From contig JBOGGN010000279.1 of NCBI GenBank assembly GCA_050744165.1, forward strand, positions 1 to 21,382: DNA of 21,382 nucleotides. Direction: 5' to 3'. The stretch's first letter is position 1; each line of letters begins with the position of its first letter. Under the pieces are notes generated by a model, which saw only the letters and a list, made by a program, of their open reading frames with translations, was not told the DNA's origin and did no database searches. The stretch comes from JBOGGN01 sp050744165. Its GTDB lineage: Bacteria > Actinomycetota > Acidimicrobiia > Acidimicrobiales > Palsa-688. Positions 1-7,331 of this stretch are shown here, in pieces. Both the position numbers and the translations under genes were made by a program.

Positions 1-722
1 GTCTTGTCCTTCAGCCCCTCGGGGACGTCACGGCGCACGATGCGCTGGGCCAGGCCTTCGACGATGGCGGTCTTGCCCACCCCGGGGTCGCCGATGAGCA
101 CCGGGTTGTTCTTGGACTTGCGCGAGAGGATCTGCACCACCCGGCGGATCTCGGCGTCGCGGCCGATGACCGGGTCCAGTTTGCCGTCCCGGGCGTCCGC
201 CACCAGGTCCTGGCCGTACTTCTCCAGGGCTTCGTAGGTGCCCTCGGGCGAAGCCGACGTGACCCGCTGGTTGCCCCGGATGGCGGTGAGGGCATCCAGG
301 AACTTGTCCCTGGTCACCCCTCGCTCCTTCAGGCGCCGTCCGGCGGCACTCTGCGATCCCTCGTCGAGGAGGGCCATCAGCAGGTGTTCTACCGAGACGT
401 AGTCGTCCTTCAACCGCTTCGCCTCGGAGTCGCTGCGGTCCAGCAACCGCTGGAGCCGTTGGGTGACGTACACCTGGCCGGGCGCCGCCCCAGGCCCGCT
501 GACCCGGGGTCGGGCCGCCAACTCGGCTTTCAGATCCGCCCGCAGGGCCGAGGTGTCGGCGCCTGCCCGCTCCAGTAGCCGGGGCACCAGGCCGTCGGGA
601 TTGTCCAGCAGCGCCAGCAACAGGTGCTCCCCGTCGACCTCGGTATGGCCGTAACGGGCCGCTGCCGCCTGGGCCTCCTCCAGCGCCTCCTGGGATTTCT
701 GGGTCAGCCGGTTCGGGTCCAT
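1..722 (-). CDS. clpB: ClpB disaggregase, N-terminal part (cut by window edge)
   Basis: This is the first 240 residues of an AAA+ protein disaggregase that resolves aggregates with DnaK/DnaJ/GrpE in the cytoplasm. The open frame runs off the left edge. Residues 1-150 form the double Clp N domain, with two related blocks each containing a V(D/E)GEHLLLALLD or VEHLLMALLD core. NBD1 follows, with the family-typical YEALEKYGQDL stretch near 163-173, DPVIGRDAEIRR near 183-194, and Walker A GDPGVGKT at 211-218. The ATG at 722 has an AAAGGAA Shine-Dalgarno about 6 nt upstream and lies 19 nt inside the preceding CbpM/HspR-like gene, so translational coupling is likely. It is the last visible gene of the dnaK operon. 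Family identity is certain. NBD2 is outside the window, so full length cannot be checked. Confidence 0.96.
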   Translation of the reverse strand, partial: MDPNRLTQKSQEALEEAQAAAARYGHTEVDGEHLLLALLDNPDGLVPRLLERAGADTSALRADLKAELAARPRVSGPGAAPGQVYVTQRLQRLLDRSDSEAKRLKDDYVSVEHLLMALLDEGSQSAAGRRLKERGVTRDKFLDALTAIRGNQRVTSASPEGTYEALEKYGQDLVADARDGKLDPVIGRDAEIRRVVQILSRKSKNNPVLIGDPGVGKTAIVEGLAQRIVRRDVPEGLKDK

Positions 723-1024
723 CGGCGGTTCCTTTCTGCTTGGGTGGTGCTTCGCAGCGCCGCCTCCAGGCTCTCCACGCGGTCCAGCAAATCCAGGACC
801 AGCCCCAGGGCGGCGTAGTTCACCGCCAGGCCCTCCCGCAGCCGTTGAATGCGCGCCGCCCGGGCCAGCTGCGCCGGGGCGAAGAGCAACCGACCCCGAC
901 CGTCGAGCCAGGCGTCCAGCAACCCGAGGTCCACCAGCCGCACGACCATTTCCGGGTGGAGTCCCGATGCCTGGGCCAAGGAGTCGACCGTGAAATACCG
1001 CGGGATCGCCAGCACCGTGGTCAT
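704..1024 (-). CDS. cbpM: MerR-like chaperone modulator (CbpM type; HspR-related)
   Basis: A 106-residue protein with an N-terminal helix-turn-helix of MerR descent (YFTVDSLAQASGLHPEMVV near 11-29), then a helical stretch (LREGLAVNYAALGLVLDLLDRVESLEAAL near 62-90) typical of CbpM, the modulator that binds the J-domain of CbpA. In many actinobacteria this operon position holds HspR, the MerR-family repressor of dnaK and clpB. The sequence seen here lacks the HspR-like LRxYDRLGL and GGRRYS features and matches CbpM better, so a protein-binding rather than DNA-binding role is favoured. Its ATG overlaps the dnaJ stop by 4 nt (ATGA), and its own stop lies 19 nt inside clpB. HspR remains the alternative. 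Confidence 0.75.
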   Translation of the reverse strand: MTTVLAIPRYFTVDSLAQASGLHPEMVVRLVDLGLLDAWLDGRGRLLFAPAQLARAARIQRLREGLAVNYAALGLVLDLLDRVESLEAALRSTTQAERNRRWTRTG

Positions 1025-2034
1025 GCCTGCCGCCGAGGGTCGAAATCGGACGCCCGAGCCAGTTCCTCGAACAGCCCCTTTTCCCTACTGTTCAGAGATG
1101 ACGGAACCATGATCCGCACCTCGGCGTAGAGGTCGCCGGGATCGCCGTTGGGGTTCGGCAGGCCTCGTTTGCGCAGCCGCAGCCGTCGCCCGGAGGAAGT
1201 TCCCGGCGGGACCTTGACCTTCGCCGGGCCCCCCGGTCCCTCCACCGGGACGGTGGCGCCCAGGGCCGCCTCCCACGGCGTGACCGGCAGCTCCACATGG
1301 ACGTCGCGGCCCTCGAGGCGGAAGCGAGCGTCGGAGCGGATCCGCACCACCAGGTACAAATCGCCGGGGGACCCGCCGTCGGTTCCTTGGCCGCCCTGGC
1401 CGGACAGGCGGATGCGCTGTCCGTCGATGACCCCGGGCGGAATGTTGACGTCGTAGCTGCGCTCGGCGCCCGAGGCCGACGTCAGCGTGATGTGCCGGCG
1501 ACCGCCGGAATAGGCATCCTCGACGCTCAGCTCCACCTGGGCTTCCTGGTCGGCCCCCCGCAGCGGGCCACGGGGCCTGCGGGCGGCGAAGGGCCCGCCG
1601 GCCCGGCCGAAGAGGCCGCCCAGCATGTCGTCCAGGTCCAGGTCCCCGAGGTCCCCGAGGTCGCCCACGTAGAAGTCGCCGTCGTCGACCGTCACTCGGC
1701 CGCCCCCGGCTGCGGTCCGGCCGGTGCCGCCGCCGGACCGCCCGGCGCCGCCCGCCCGGGCCCGGCGCTGGGCCGCCGCCCACTGGGCCGGGTCGACGCC
1801 TTCGGGGACCTGGCGGAAGTCGGGCCCGAAGCGGTCGTAGCGGCTCCTGGTGTCCGGATCCGACAGCACGTCGTACGCCTCGGAGATCTCCTTGAAGCGC
1901 TCTTCGGCACCCGGCGCCTTGTTGACGTCGGGGTGGTTCTCCCGGGCCAACTTGCGGTACGCCCGTTGGATTTCCTTGGCGTCGGCAGTTCTCGGGACCC
2001 CGAGCACCTGGTAGAAGTCGCGGTGGTCCGCCAA
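1021..2034 (-). CDS. cbpA: DnaJ-family co-chaperone without zinc finger (CbpA type)
   Basis: A J-domain protein that stimulates DnaK ATPase and delivers substrates. The J domain spans about residues 5-70 with the essential HPD at 34-36. A Gly-rich linker follows, containing a repeated acidic GDLGDLGDLDLDD segment and LGGLFG. Two C-terminal beta-sandwich domains come next (AQVELSVEDAYSGG; PPGVIDGQRIRLSGQG; GDLYLVVRI; GDLYAEVRI). No CxxCxGxG repeats occur, so this is class B/CbpA rather than classical DnaJ, which fits the CbpM-like gene right after it. The reading frame is open further upstream, but that part overlaps grpE and is not J-domain sequence. The TTG at 2034, 4 nt after the grpE stop and two codons before the J domain, is the most likely start, giving 337 residues. 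Start choice is moderately sure, family certain. Confidence 0.93.
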   Translation of the reverse strand: MADHRDFYQVLGVPRTADAKEIQRAYRKLARENHPDVNKAPGAEERFKEISEAYDVLSDPDTRSRYDRFGPDFRQVPEGVDPAQWAAAQRRARAGGAGRSGGGTGRTAAGGGRVTVDDGDFYVGDLGDLGDLDLDDMLGGLFGRAGGPFAARRPRGPLRGADQEAQVELSVEDAYSGGRRHITLTSASGAERSYDVNIPPGVIDGQRIRLSGQGGQGTDGGSPGDLYLVVRIRSDARFRLEGRDVHVELPVTPWEAALGATVPVEGPGGPAKVKVPPGTSSGRRLRLRKRGLPNPNGDPGDLYAEVRIMVPSSLNSREKGLFEELARASDFDPRRQA

Positions 2035-2038
2035 GCGT

Positions 2039-2635
2039 CTACTCCCGACTGGCGACGACCACGGCCGCAGGCCGCAGTTGGCGATCCTCGTTGCCGTACC
2101 CCGGCCGCACCACCCGCACCACGGTGCCGGGAGCGACGTCGGCATCGGGTTGGATGGCGACTGCCTCATGGCGGACGGGGTCAAAGGGCACGCCGACCTC
2201 GTCGCGACGGCCGAAGCCCAGTTGGTCGAGGACCGCCACCGCCTGGTCGCGAACGGTTCGGACCCCCTCGATCAGGGCGGCGGGGTCCGCGGTAGCGTGC
2301 TGCAAGGCCAAGTCCAGGTTGTCAACCACCGGCAGCAGGAGGGCGACAACCCGGTCCCGTTCGTCGGACCGGCTCCGGGCAACCTCGCGGGTCAGACGCT
2401 TGTTGAGGTTGTCGAAGTCGGCCAGGGCCCGCCGCCACCGATCGTCGAGATCCCGGATGGTGGCCTGCAGCTCCTCAGCAGGGGGAGAGGGGACCGAGGG
2501 GGCGCGGGGCTCATCCCGGGCATCGGTGGCGGCGGGCTGGTCAGCGGCGGCTTGGCCTGCGGTGGCGGGCTGGTTGGCACCGGCGGGGCGGTTGTTGTCG
2601 GCCACCGACGGGCTATCCCGGGGTGAACTCGGCAT
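2039..2635 (-). CDS. grpE: GrpE nucleotide exchange factor
   Basis: A 198-residue nucleotide-exchange factor that releases ADP from DnaK. The first 55 residues are a low-complexity Ala/Pro/Gln-rich tail, common in actinobacterial GrpE. A long helix begins near 55 (LQATIRDLDDRWRRALADFDNLNKR), followed by the family core LLPVVDNLDLAL near 105-116, LDQLGF near 139, and the beta domain with FDPVRHEAV near 153 and VVRPGY near 175. The ATG at 2635 overlaps the end of dnaK by 23 nt and the stop is 4 nt before the proposed dnaJ start, so it sits in the middle of a translationally coupled operon. Identity is not in doubt. Confidence 0.96.
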   Translation of the reverse strand: MPSSPRDSPSVADNNRPAGANQPATAGQAAADQPAATDARDEPRAPSVPSPPAEELQATIRDLDDRWRRALADFDNLNKRLTREVARSRSDERDRVVALLLPVVDNLDLALQHATADPAALIEGVRTVRDQAVAVLDQLGFGRRDEVGVPFDPVRHEAVAIQPDADVAPGTVVRVVRPGYGNEDRQLRPAAVVVASRE

Positions 2636-4535
2636 CGATCACGTCGTCGCCGCGGCCATCGCCGGCCGCGCCGGACGGCCCCGAGCGACCTGGAGAACTG
2701 CCGGCCGAGCCGCCGTTGCCGGAGGGGGACGGAGAACCCGTGGACCGGGCGGCCATGAGGCCTTGGTAGACGCCCTGCAACTCGGCGGTCAAAGAGCGCA
2801 GCCGGTCGAGTCCGGCTTCCTCCTTGACCGCCTGTCGGGCATCGGCGACGAGCATCTCGGCCCGTGCCTTCTCATGGACGGGCACGGCGTCGCCGATCTC
2901 GGCCAGCTGCCGTTCCACCTGGTACGCCAGGCTGTCGAGCTCGTTGCGGGCGTCGACGACCTGGCGCAGGGCGGCGTCGTCGGCCCGGTGCTGCTCGGCG
3001 TCGGCGACCATGCGCTCGACCTCGTTCTTGTCCAGGTTCGACGTTTCGCTGATCGTGATCCGCTGCTCCGCCCCCGTGTCCTTGTCCCGGGCGGAGACGC
3101 TCAGGATCCCGTTGGCATCGATGTCCGTGGTGACCTCGATCTGCGGTTGGCCCCGGGGGGCGGGGCGGATCCCCTCCAAGCGGAAGCGGCCCAGCACGCG
3201 GTTGTCGGCCGCCCGCTCTCGCTCGCCTTGGAGGACGACCACGTCGACCGCCGATTGGTTGTCCTCGGCGGTGGTGAAGGTCTGCGTCCTGCGAGCCGGG
3301 ATGGTGGTGTTCCGCTCGATCAGCTTGGTCATGACACCACCCTGGGTCTCGACGCCGAGCGACAGCGGGGTCACGTCCAGGAGCAGGACGTCTTTGACCT
3401 CACCTTTGATCACCGCCGCCTGGATGGCGGCGCCCACGGCTACCACCTCGTCGGGATTGACCGTCATGTTCGGGTCCTTGCCGCCGGTCAGGCGCCGGAC
3501 CAGGGTCTGCACCGCCGGAATACGGGTGGAACCGCCGACCAGGATCACCTCGTCGATGTCGCCGGCGGCCACCTTGGCGTCGGCCATCGCCTGGCGCACC
3601 GGGCCATTGGTGCGGTCCAGCAGATCCCCGATCAACGACTCGAAGGTCGAGCGCATCACGCTGGTGTTCAAGTGCTTAGGCCCTGACGCGTCGGCGGTGA
3701 TGAACGGCAGGCTGATCGTCGTCTGGGTCACCGACGACAGCTCGACCTTGGCCTTTTCGGCCGCCTCGAACAGCCGTTGCAGCGCCTGGGGATCGGTGCG
3801 CAGGTCGATGCCGTTGTCCTTCTGGAACTGGTCGGCCAGGTGGTCCACCAACCGCCGATCGAAGTCGTCGCCGCCCAGGTGGGTGTCACCGGAGGTGGCC
3901 CGAACCTCGACCACCCCGTCGCCGACGTCGAGGATGCTGACGTCGAAGGTGCCGCCTCCCAGGTCGTACACGAGGACGGTTTCGTTGCCCTTTTTGTCCA
4001 GGCCATAGGCCAAGGCGGCGGCCGTGGGCTCGTTGATGATGCGCAGGACCTCCAGGCCTGCGATGCGACCCGCGTCCTTGGTCGCCTGGCGCTGGGCATC
4101 GTTGAAATAGGCGGGGACCGTGATGACGGCTTCGGTCACCTTTTCCCCGAGGAACTTGGTGGCGTCGTCGACCAACTTGCGCAGGACGAGCGCCGAAACC
4201 TCCTCCGGGGCGTAGAGCTTGCCGGCGATGTTGAACCGCACCGCCCCGTCGGGTCCGGGGACCACGTCGTAGGAGACGGCGCTCAACTCGCTCTGCACCT
4301 CGTCGAAACGCCGGCCGATGAAGCGCTTGGCGGAGTAGATCGTGCCCTTGGGGTTCAAGATCGCCTGACGCCGGGCCAGTTGGCCCACCAGGCGCTCACC
4401 GGTCGGTGTGTACGCCACCACCGACGGCGTGGTGCGAGCCCCTTCGGCGTTGGGAATCACCGTCGGTTGGCCGCCTTCGACGGCGGCGATGACCGAGTTC
4501 GTGGTCCCCAGATCGATTCCGACCGCCTTGGCCAT
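2613..4535 (-). CDS. dnaK: Hsp70 chaperone DnaK
   Basis: A 640-residue Hsp70 chaperone of usual length. The ATPase domain has the three signatures IDLGTTNS (7-14), VYDLGGGTFDVSI (189-201) and VILVGGSTRIPAVQ (330-343). The interdomain linker DVLLLDVTPLSLG is at 382-394, followed by the peptide-binding domain with NTTIPARRTQTF. The helical lid ends in a Gly/Ser/Pro-rich tail and the acidic terminus GDDVIDAEFTPG. The ATG at 4535 is preceded by GGAGGGA with 9-nt spacing. It is the first gene of the heat-shock operon dnaK-grpE-dnaJ-cbpM/hspR-clpB, and it diverges from a DUF1269 gene across 200 bp. No CIRCE and no convincing HAIR element were found in that gap. Confidence 0.99.
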   Translation of the reverse strand: MAKAVGIDLGTTNSVIAAVEGGQPTVIPNAEGARTTPSVVAYTPTGERLVGQLARRQAILNPKGTIYSAKRFIGRRFDEVQSELSAVSYDVVPGPDGAVRFNIAGKLYAPEEVSALVLRKLVDDATKFLGEKVTEAVITVPAYFNDAQRQATKDAGRIAGLEVLRIINEPTAAALAYGLDKKGNETVLVYDLGGGTFDVSILDVGDGVVEVRATSGDTHLGGDDFDRRLVDHLADQFQKDNGIDLRTDPQALQRLFEAAEKAKVELSSVTQTTISLPFITADASGPKHLNTSVMRSTFESLIGDLLDRTNGPVRQAMADAKVAAGDIDEVILVGGSTRIPAVQTLVRRLTGGKDPNMTVNPDEVVAVGAAIQAAVIKGEVKDVLLLDVTPLSLGVETQGGVMTKLIERNTTIPARRTQTFTTAEDNQSAVDVVVLQGERERAADNRVLGRFRLEGIRPAPRGQPQIEVTTDIDANGILSVSARDKDTGAEQRITISETSNLDKNEVERMVADAEQHRADDAALRQVVDARNELDSLAYQVERQLAEIGDAVPVHEKARAEMLVADARQAVKEEAGLDRLRSLTAELQGVYQGLMAARSTGSPSPSGNGGSAGSSPGRSGPSGAAGDGRGDDVIDAEFTPG

Positions 4536-4735
4536 AGGTCGTCATCCCTCCGTGCTCTCGAAACACCTCCAGGTACCCATCGTGACCCTTCCGCCAGCTG
4601 GTTAACATCCCGCGAGCGCGTAGGTTTTTGGCAGGCAGCCCCGCAGCCCTCCGCCCCGAGCGCTACGCGTTCACGTGGTGCCACTTCGCCTCCGACGGCA
4701 CAGACTCGCGGGAGCGCCTTTGAAAGGAGACCTAT
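4536..4735. promoter_or_regulatory. Divergent promoter region of dnaK operon and DUF1269 gene
   Basis: This is 200 bp between two divergent start codons. It must hold the heat-shock operon promoter (minus) and a promoter for the DUF1269 gene (plus). Ribosome sites are clear on both sides: GGAGGGA at 4545-4551 on the minus strand and GAAAGGAG just before 4736 on the plus strand. I looked for CIRCE (TTAGCACTC-N9-GAGTGCTAA) and HAIR (CTTGAGT-N7-ACTCAAG) elements and saw neither. Short palindromes such as CCAGCTGG next to GTTAAC are present but unexplained. Confidence 0.6.
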
Positions 4736-5239
4736 ATGGCTGACCTCATCGCGATTGGATATCCGGATTTGCCGACCGCCGAGCAGGCAGAGGCGGAGCT
4801 CGAACGCCTGGCCCGGGAGCTGGTCATCGAACCTGAGTCCATCGCCATCATCAGCCGCGACCAGCAGGGCAAGTTCCATGTGCGGACGACCCATCACGAG
4901 GTGGCCACCGGCGCCACGTGGGGCATGCTCTGGGGCGTGCTCTTCGGCTTCCTCTTCTTTGTCCCTCTTTTGGGATTGGCCGTGGGCGCCGGCCTGGGTG
5001 CCCTGTTCGGCCTTGTGGCCAAACTTGACATCAGCGCCGAATTCCAGAGGCAGGTCCGGGAAATGCTGCAGCCGGGCACTGCGGCGGTGTTCGTGATCGT
5101 CGACAAGATGACGACCGACAAGCTGATCGAGGCGATTTCCAGGTTCCGCGGCACCGTGCTCAAGACGTCCCTTTCCCGCGACATCGAGCAGCAGCTCCAA
5201 AAGTCCCTGACGGGCTCGGCCGTCGGCGTCGGCGCCTAG
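4736..5239 (+). CDS. DUF1269 membrane protein
   Basis: A 167-residue protein of the DUF1269 family, whose function is unknown. An N-terminal alpha/beta segment (LIAIGYPDLPTAEQAEAEL) is followed by EPESIAIISR. A Gly-rich hydrophobic double-pass hairpin runs from about 57 to 95 (TGATWGMLWGVLFGFLFF, then PLLGLAVGAGLGALFGL). The C-terminal soluble half has AAVFVIVDKMTTDKLIEAISRFRGTVLKTSL, typical of the family. The ATG at 4736 has a strong GAAAGGAG Shine-Dalgarno. It is transcribed divergently from dnaK, and stress-linked expression would be a guess from that position only. The C-terminus SLTGSAVGVGA looks complete, so no truncation is suspected. Confidence 0.88.
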   Translation: MADLIAIGYPDLPTAEQAEAELERLARELVIEPESIAIISRDQQGKFHVRTTHHEVATGATWGMLWGVLFGFLFFVPLLGLAVGAGLGALFGLVAKLDISAEFQRQVREMLQPGTAAVFVIVDKMTTDKLIEAISRFRGTVLKTSLSRDIEQQLQKSLTGSAVGVGA

Positions 5240-5290
5240 CTGATACACCCTCGACCGAGATCCTGGCCGCCGGCATCCCCTGCGGCTCGC

Positions 5291-6901
5291 CTACGGCTCG
5301 GCCGACACCAGCCCCACGGGCGCTCCGCCGGCAGGCACCAACTCCACCAAAGCCGGCCCGGCGGGTGCAACGGTCCGCTGCCGTGGTAGGTACCGCACCG
5401 CCAGGATCGCCCCGGCGACCAGCACGACCGCCCCGACGACGTTGGCCACGTCCGAGGCATGCACGAAGGCGTCCTTGGCCAGCCACACCAGCCCGCTGCG
5501 TGAGGCGGCCGGCATCGTCTGGGCAAAGGCCAGTGCCGACCCGATGGATGATGAAGCCGAGGTCAGCGCCTGGTGGGGCACCCCGCTGCCCCCGCCGGCG
5601 GCGCCAGCGACGAAGGTGGAGTGGTAGCTCGACGCCCACACGCTGCCGAGCACGGCCACCCCGGCGGCGGCGCCGACCTGGCGGGCGGCGTCGTTGATGG
5701 CCGAGCCGACCCCGGCATGTTCGGGCGGCAGCGAGCTCATGATCGACGCCGTCGAGGGGGCGATGGCGAGGCCGACACCAATGCCGGCCATGACGAGGCT
5801 GACCAGCAGCAACGGGAACCCGGTGTGCCCGTTGGCGGTCGCCCGCAGCGCCCCGCCTGCGGCCACGATCAACAGTCCCGCTCCGGCCACCCGCCCGGTG
5901 CCGTAGCGAGCCACTGCCCCGGGCGTGCGCAGCGAGAAGATCACCAAGGCGGCGGCGAAGGGCACCGAGTACACGCCCGCTCGCAGCGGGCTGTACCCGA
6001 GCACGAACTGCAGGTGCTGGGTGTAGAGGAAGTACGTCCCGAGCGCCCCGAAGTAGAGGAGCGTGAGCGAGGCCGCACCCACGCTGAACCGGGCGTCTCG
6101 GAACAGCGACAGCTCGATCATGGGGTGGTCGCTCCTCGATTCGACCATCACGAAGCCGGCCACCGCGGCCACGCCGGCAGCGGCCGCGCCGAGCACGCTC
6201 AGACTCGTCCAGCCGGCGGTGGGACCCTCGATCACTGCGAACACCAGCGCCGCCAGGGCCACGACGGTGAGCACCGCCCCGACGGGGTCCATGCGCTTGG
6301 GGGACGGGTCGCGGGAGGTGGGGAGAAGAAAATGCCCGCCAACCAGGGCGATGACGACCACCGGCAGGTTCACGGTGAAGATCGAGCCCCAGCCGAAGTG
6401 GGCCAGCAGCAGCCCGCCCATCACCGGTCCCAGGGCGATGCCGATGGACGCCATGGCGGCCCACACCGCGATGGCCCGGGCCCGCTCGCCGGCGTCGGGA
6501 AACACCGTGCTCAAAATCGACAACGTCGACGGCATGATCATGGCGCCGCCGATCCCCATGAACGCCCGGGTGGCGATCAGCAGCCCGGCGCTGCCCGCCA
6601 GCGCCGAGGCGGCGGTGCCGATCCCGAAGATGACCAGCCCCAGCTGGAGCGTGCCCTTACGGCCGAAACGGTCGGCCAGCGACCCGGCGCTAAACAGCAG
6701 CCCCGCGAACACCAGTTGGTAGCCGTCCACGATCCACTGCAGCTGCGATGTGGTGGCTCGCAGGTCCCGCACCAGCGTCGGCAGGGCGACGTTGAGCACC
6801 GTGTTGTCCAGGGTGATGAGGACCAGGCTGAGGCACAGCACCCCGAGCGCCAGGCTCTTCTGCATGGAGGCGGATGGCTTCGCGGTTGCTATGTTCGACA
6901 T
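5291..6901 (-). CDS. MFS drug exporter, DHA2 / EmrB-QacA type
   Basis: A 536-residue proton-coupled exporter of the 14-TM DHA2 branch of the major facilitator superfamily. Motif D1-like LDNTVLNVALP is at 31-41, WIVDGYQL near 56-63, motif A LADRFGRKG at 75-83, and the helix 5 motif C-like AMASIGIALGPVMGGLL near 149-165. Numerous hydrophobic segments follow, and the soluble C-terminal tail starts after ILAVRYLPRQ. It follows a minus-strand ArsR gene by 43 nt. Those 43 nt plus the first codons hold a 37-bp palindrome and a promoter that would give a leaderless mRNA starting at this ATG, so local repression by the ArsR protein with ligand-induced export is likely. The substrate cannot be deduced. 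Confidence 0.93.
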   Translation of the reverse strand: MSNIATAKPSASMQKSLALGVLCLSLVLITLDNTVLNVALPTLVRDLRATTSQLQWIVDGYQLVFAGLLFSAGSLADRFGRKGTLQLGLVIFGIGTAASALAGSAGLLIATRAFMGIGGAMIMPSTLSILSTVFPDAGERARAIAVWAAMASIGIALGPVMGGLLLAHFGWGSIFTVNLPVVVIALVGGHFLLPTSRDPSPKRMDPVGAVLTVVALAALVFAVIEGPTAGWTSLSVLGAAAAGVAAVAGFVMVESRSDHPMIELSLFRDARFSVGAASLTLLYFGALGTYFLYTQHLQFVLGYSPLRAGVYSVPFAAALVIFSLRTPGAVARYGTGRVAGAGLLIVAAGGALRATANGHTGFPLLLVSLVMAGIGVGLAIAPSTASIMSSLPPEHAGVGSAINDAARQVGAAAGVAVLGSVWASSYHSTFVAGAAGGGSGVPHQALTSASSSIGSALAFAQTMPAASRSGLVWLAKDAFVHASDVANVVGAVVLVAGAILAVRYLPRQRTVAPAGPALVELVPAGGAPVGLVSAEP

Positions 6902-6932
6902 ACGTCAAACATAGCATGTTTGACGTATGTCG
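6896..6932. promoter_or_regulatory. 37-bp perfect palindromic operator over the MFS start codon
   Basis: Left arm 6896-6912 (CGACATACGTCAAACAT), spacer AGC at 6913-6915, and right arm 6916-6932, which is its exact reverse complement (17 of 17 pairs). With weaker matches the symmetry extends a few bases outward. The left arm covers the MFS start codon (6899-6901). A minus-strand promoter fits inside and beside it: -35 TTGTAC (6937-6932), 18-nt spacer, -10 TATGTT (6913-6908), then 6 nt to the ATG. This predicts a leaderless transcript shut off by a bound dimer or tetramer. The adjacent ArsR protein is the obvious candidate, by inference. Confidence 0.85.
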
Positions 6933-6944
6933 TACAAGCGATTT

Positions 6945-7262
6945 TTAGGCGGTCCCCGCCATCACCGCCGCCAGCAGTCCCGGGAAGCGGGACTCGAGGT
7001 CGTCACGGCGCAACCGGTGGAACTTGCGGGTTCCCTCCTCGCGGGCGCTCACTACCCCGGCGTCGCGAAGGACCCGCCAGTGGTGGGTCGCGGTGGACTT
7101 GGAGATGGGCACGTCGAAGCTGCCGCAGGTGCGCTCGGTGTCGCAGCCGTACAACTCCCGGACCAGGGCCAAGCGCACGGGGTCGCTCAGGGCGTGGAGC
7201 ACGCTGGTCAGCTGGATGTCCTCGACGTCTGGTTGTTCAAGCAACTCGCCGGTAGCGGCCAC
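6945..7262 (-). CDS. ArsR-family transcriptional repressor
   Basis: A 105-residue winged-helix regulator. The core reads LTSVLHALSDPVRLALVRELYG, then CGSFDVPISKSTATHHWRVLRDAGVV (recognition helix) and the wing EEGTRKFHRLRRDDLESRFPGLL. This is the standard ArsR/SmtB layout. Two cysteines (CDTERTC) lie between the early helices, but an ArsR-type CxC metal site is not evident. The GTG at 7262 is chosen because AGGAGG lies 5 nt upstream at 7268-7273; an upstream in-frame ATG at 7298 lacks such a site and would precede the likely transcription start. A good -10 (TATGAT, 7295-7290 minus) lies upstream. The gene precedes and probably controls the MFS exporter. Confidence 0.88.
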   Translation of the reverse strand: MAATGELLEQPDVEDIQLTSVLHALSDPVRLALVRELYGCDTERTCGSFDVPISKSTATHHWRVLRDAGVVSAREEGTRKFHRLRRDDLESRFPGLLAAVMAGTA

Positions 7263-7277
7263 CGGAACCTCCTGGTG

Positions 7278-7295
7278 TGTACGACAACCATCATA
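7278..7295 (-). promoter_or_regulatory. arsR promoter -10 box and operator-like 9-mer
   Basis: On the minus strand TATGAT (7295-7290) is a near-consensus -10 upstream of the arsR ribosome site. Just downstream, the plus strand carries TGTACGACA (7278-7286). The same 9-mer occurs on the minus strand at the outer edge of the MFS palindrome (6936-6928). It may be a half-site for autoregulation. The -35 box is not obvious, and a 9-bp match alone is weak. Confidence 0.4.
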
Positions 7296-7331
7296 CAACC
7301 AGGTAAGCGGCCTTGGTGGTGTCAGGTGGTG

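Noticed and set aside
2091..3686. 531-codon plus-strand open frame opposite grpE/dnaK
   Set aside because: It is antisense to certain genes and its composition is explained by their G/C third positions; no domain, no ribosome site.
4536..4735. CIRCE or HAIR operator upstream of dnaK
   Set aside because: No TTAGCACTC-type or CTTGAGT/ACTCAAG-type inverted repeat was found in the intergenic region.
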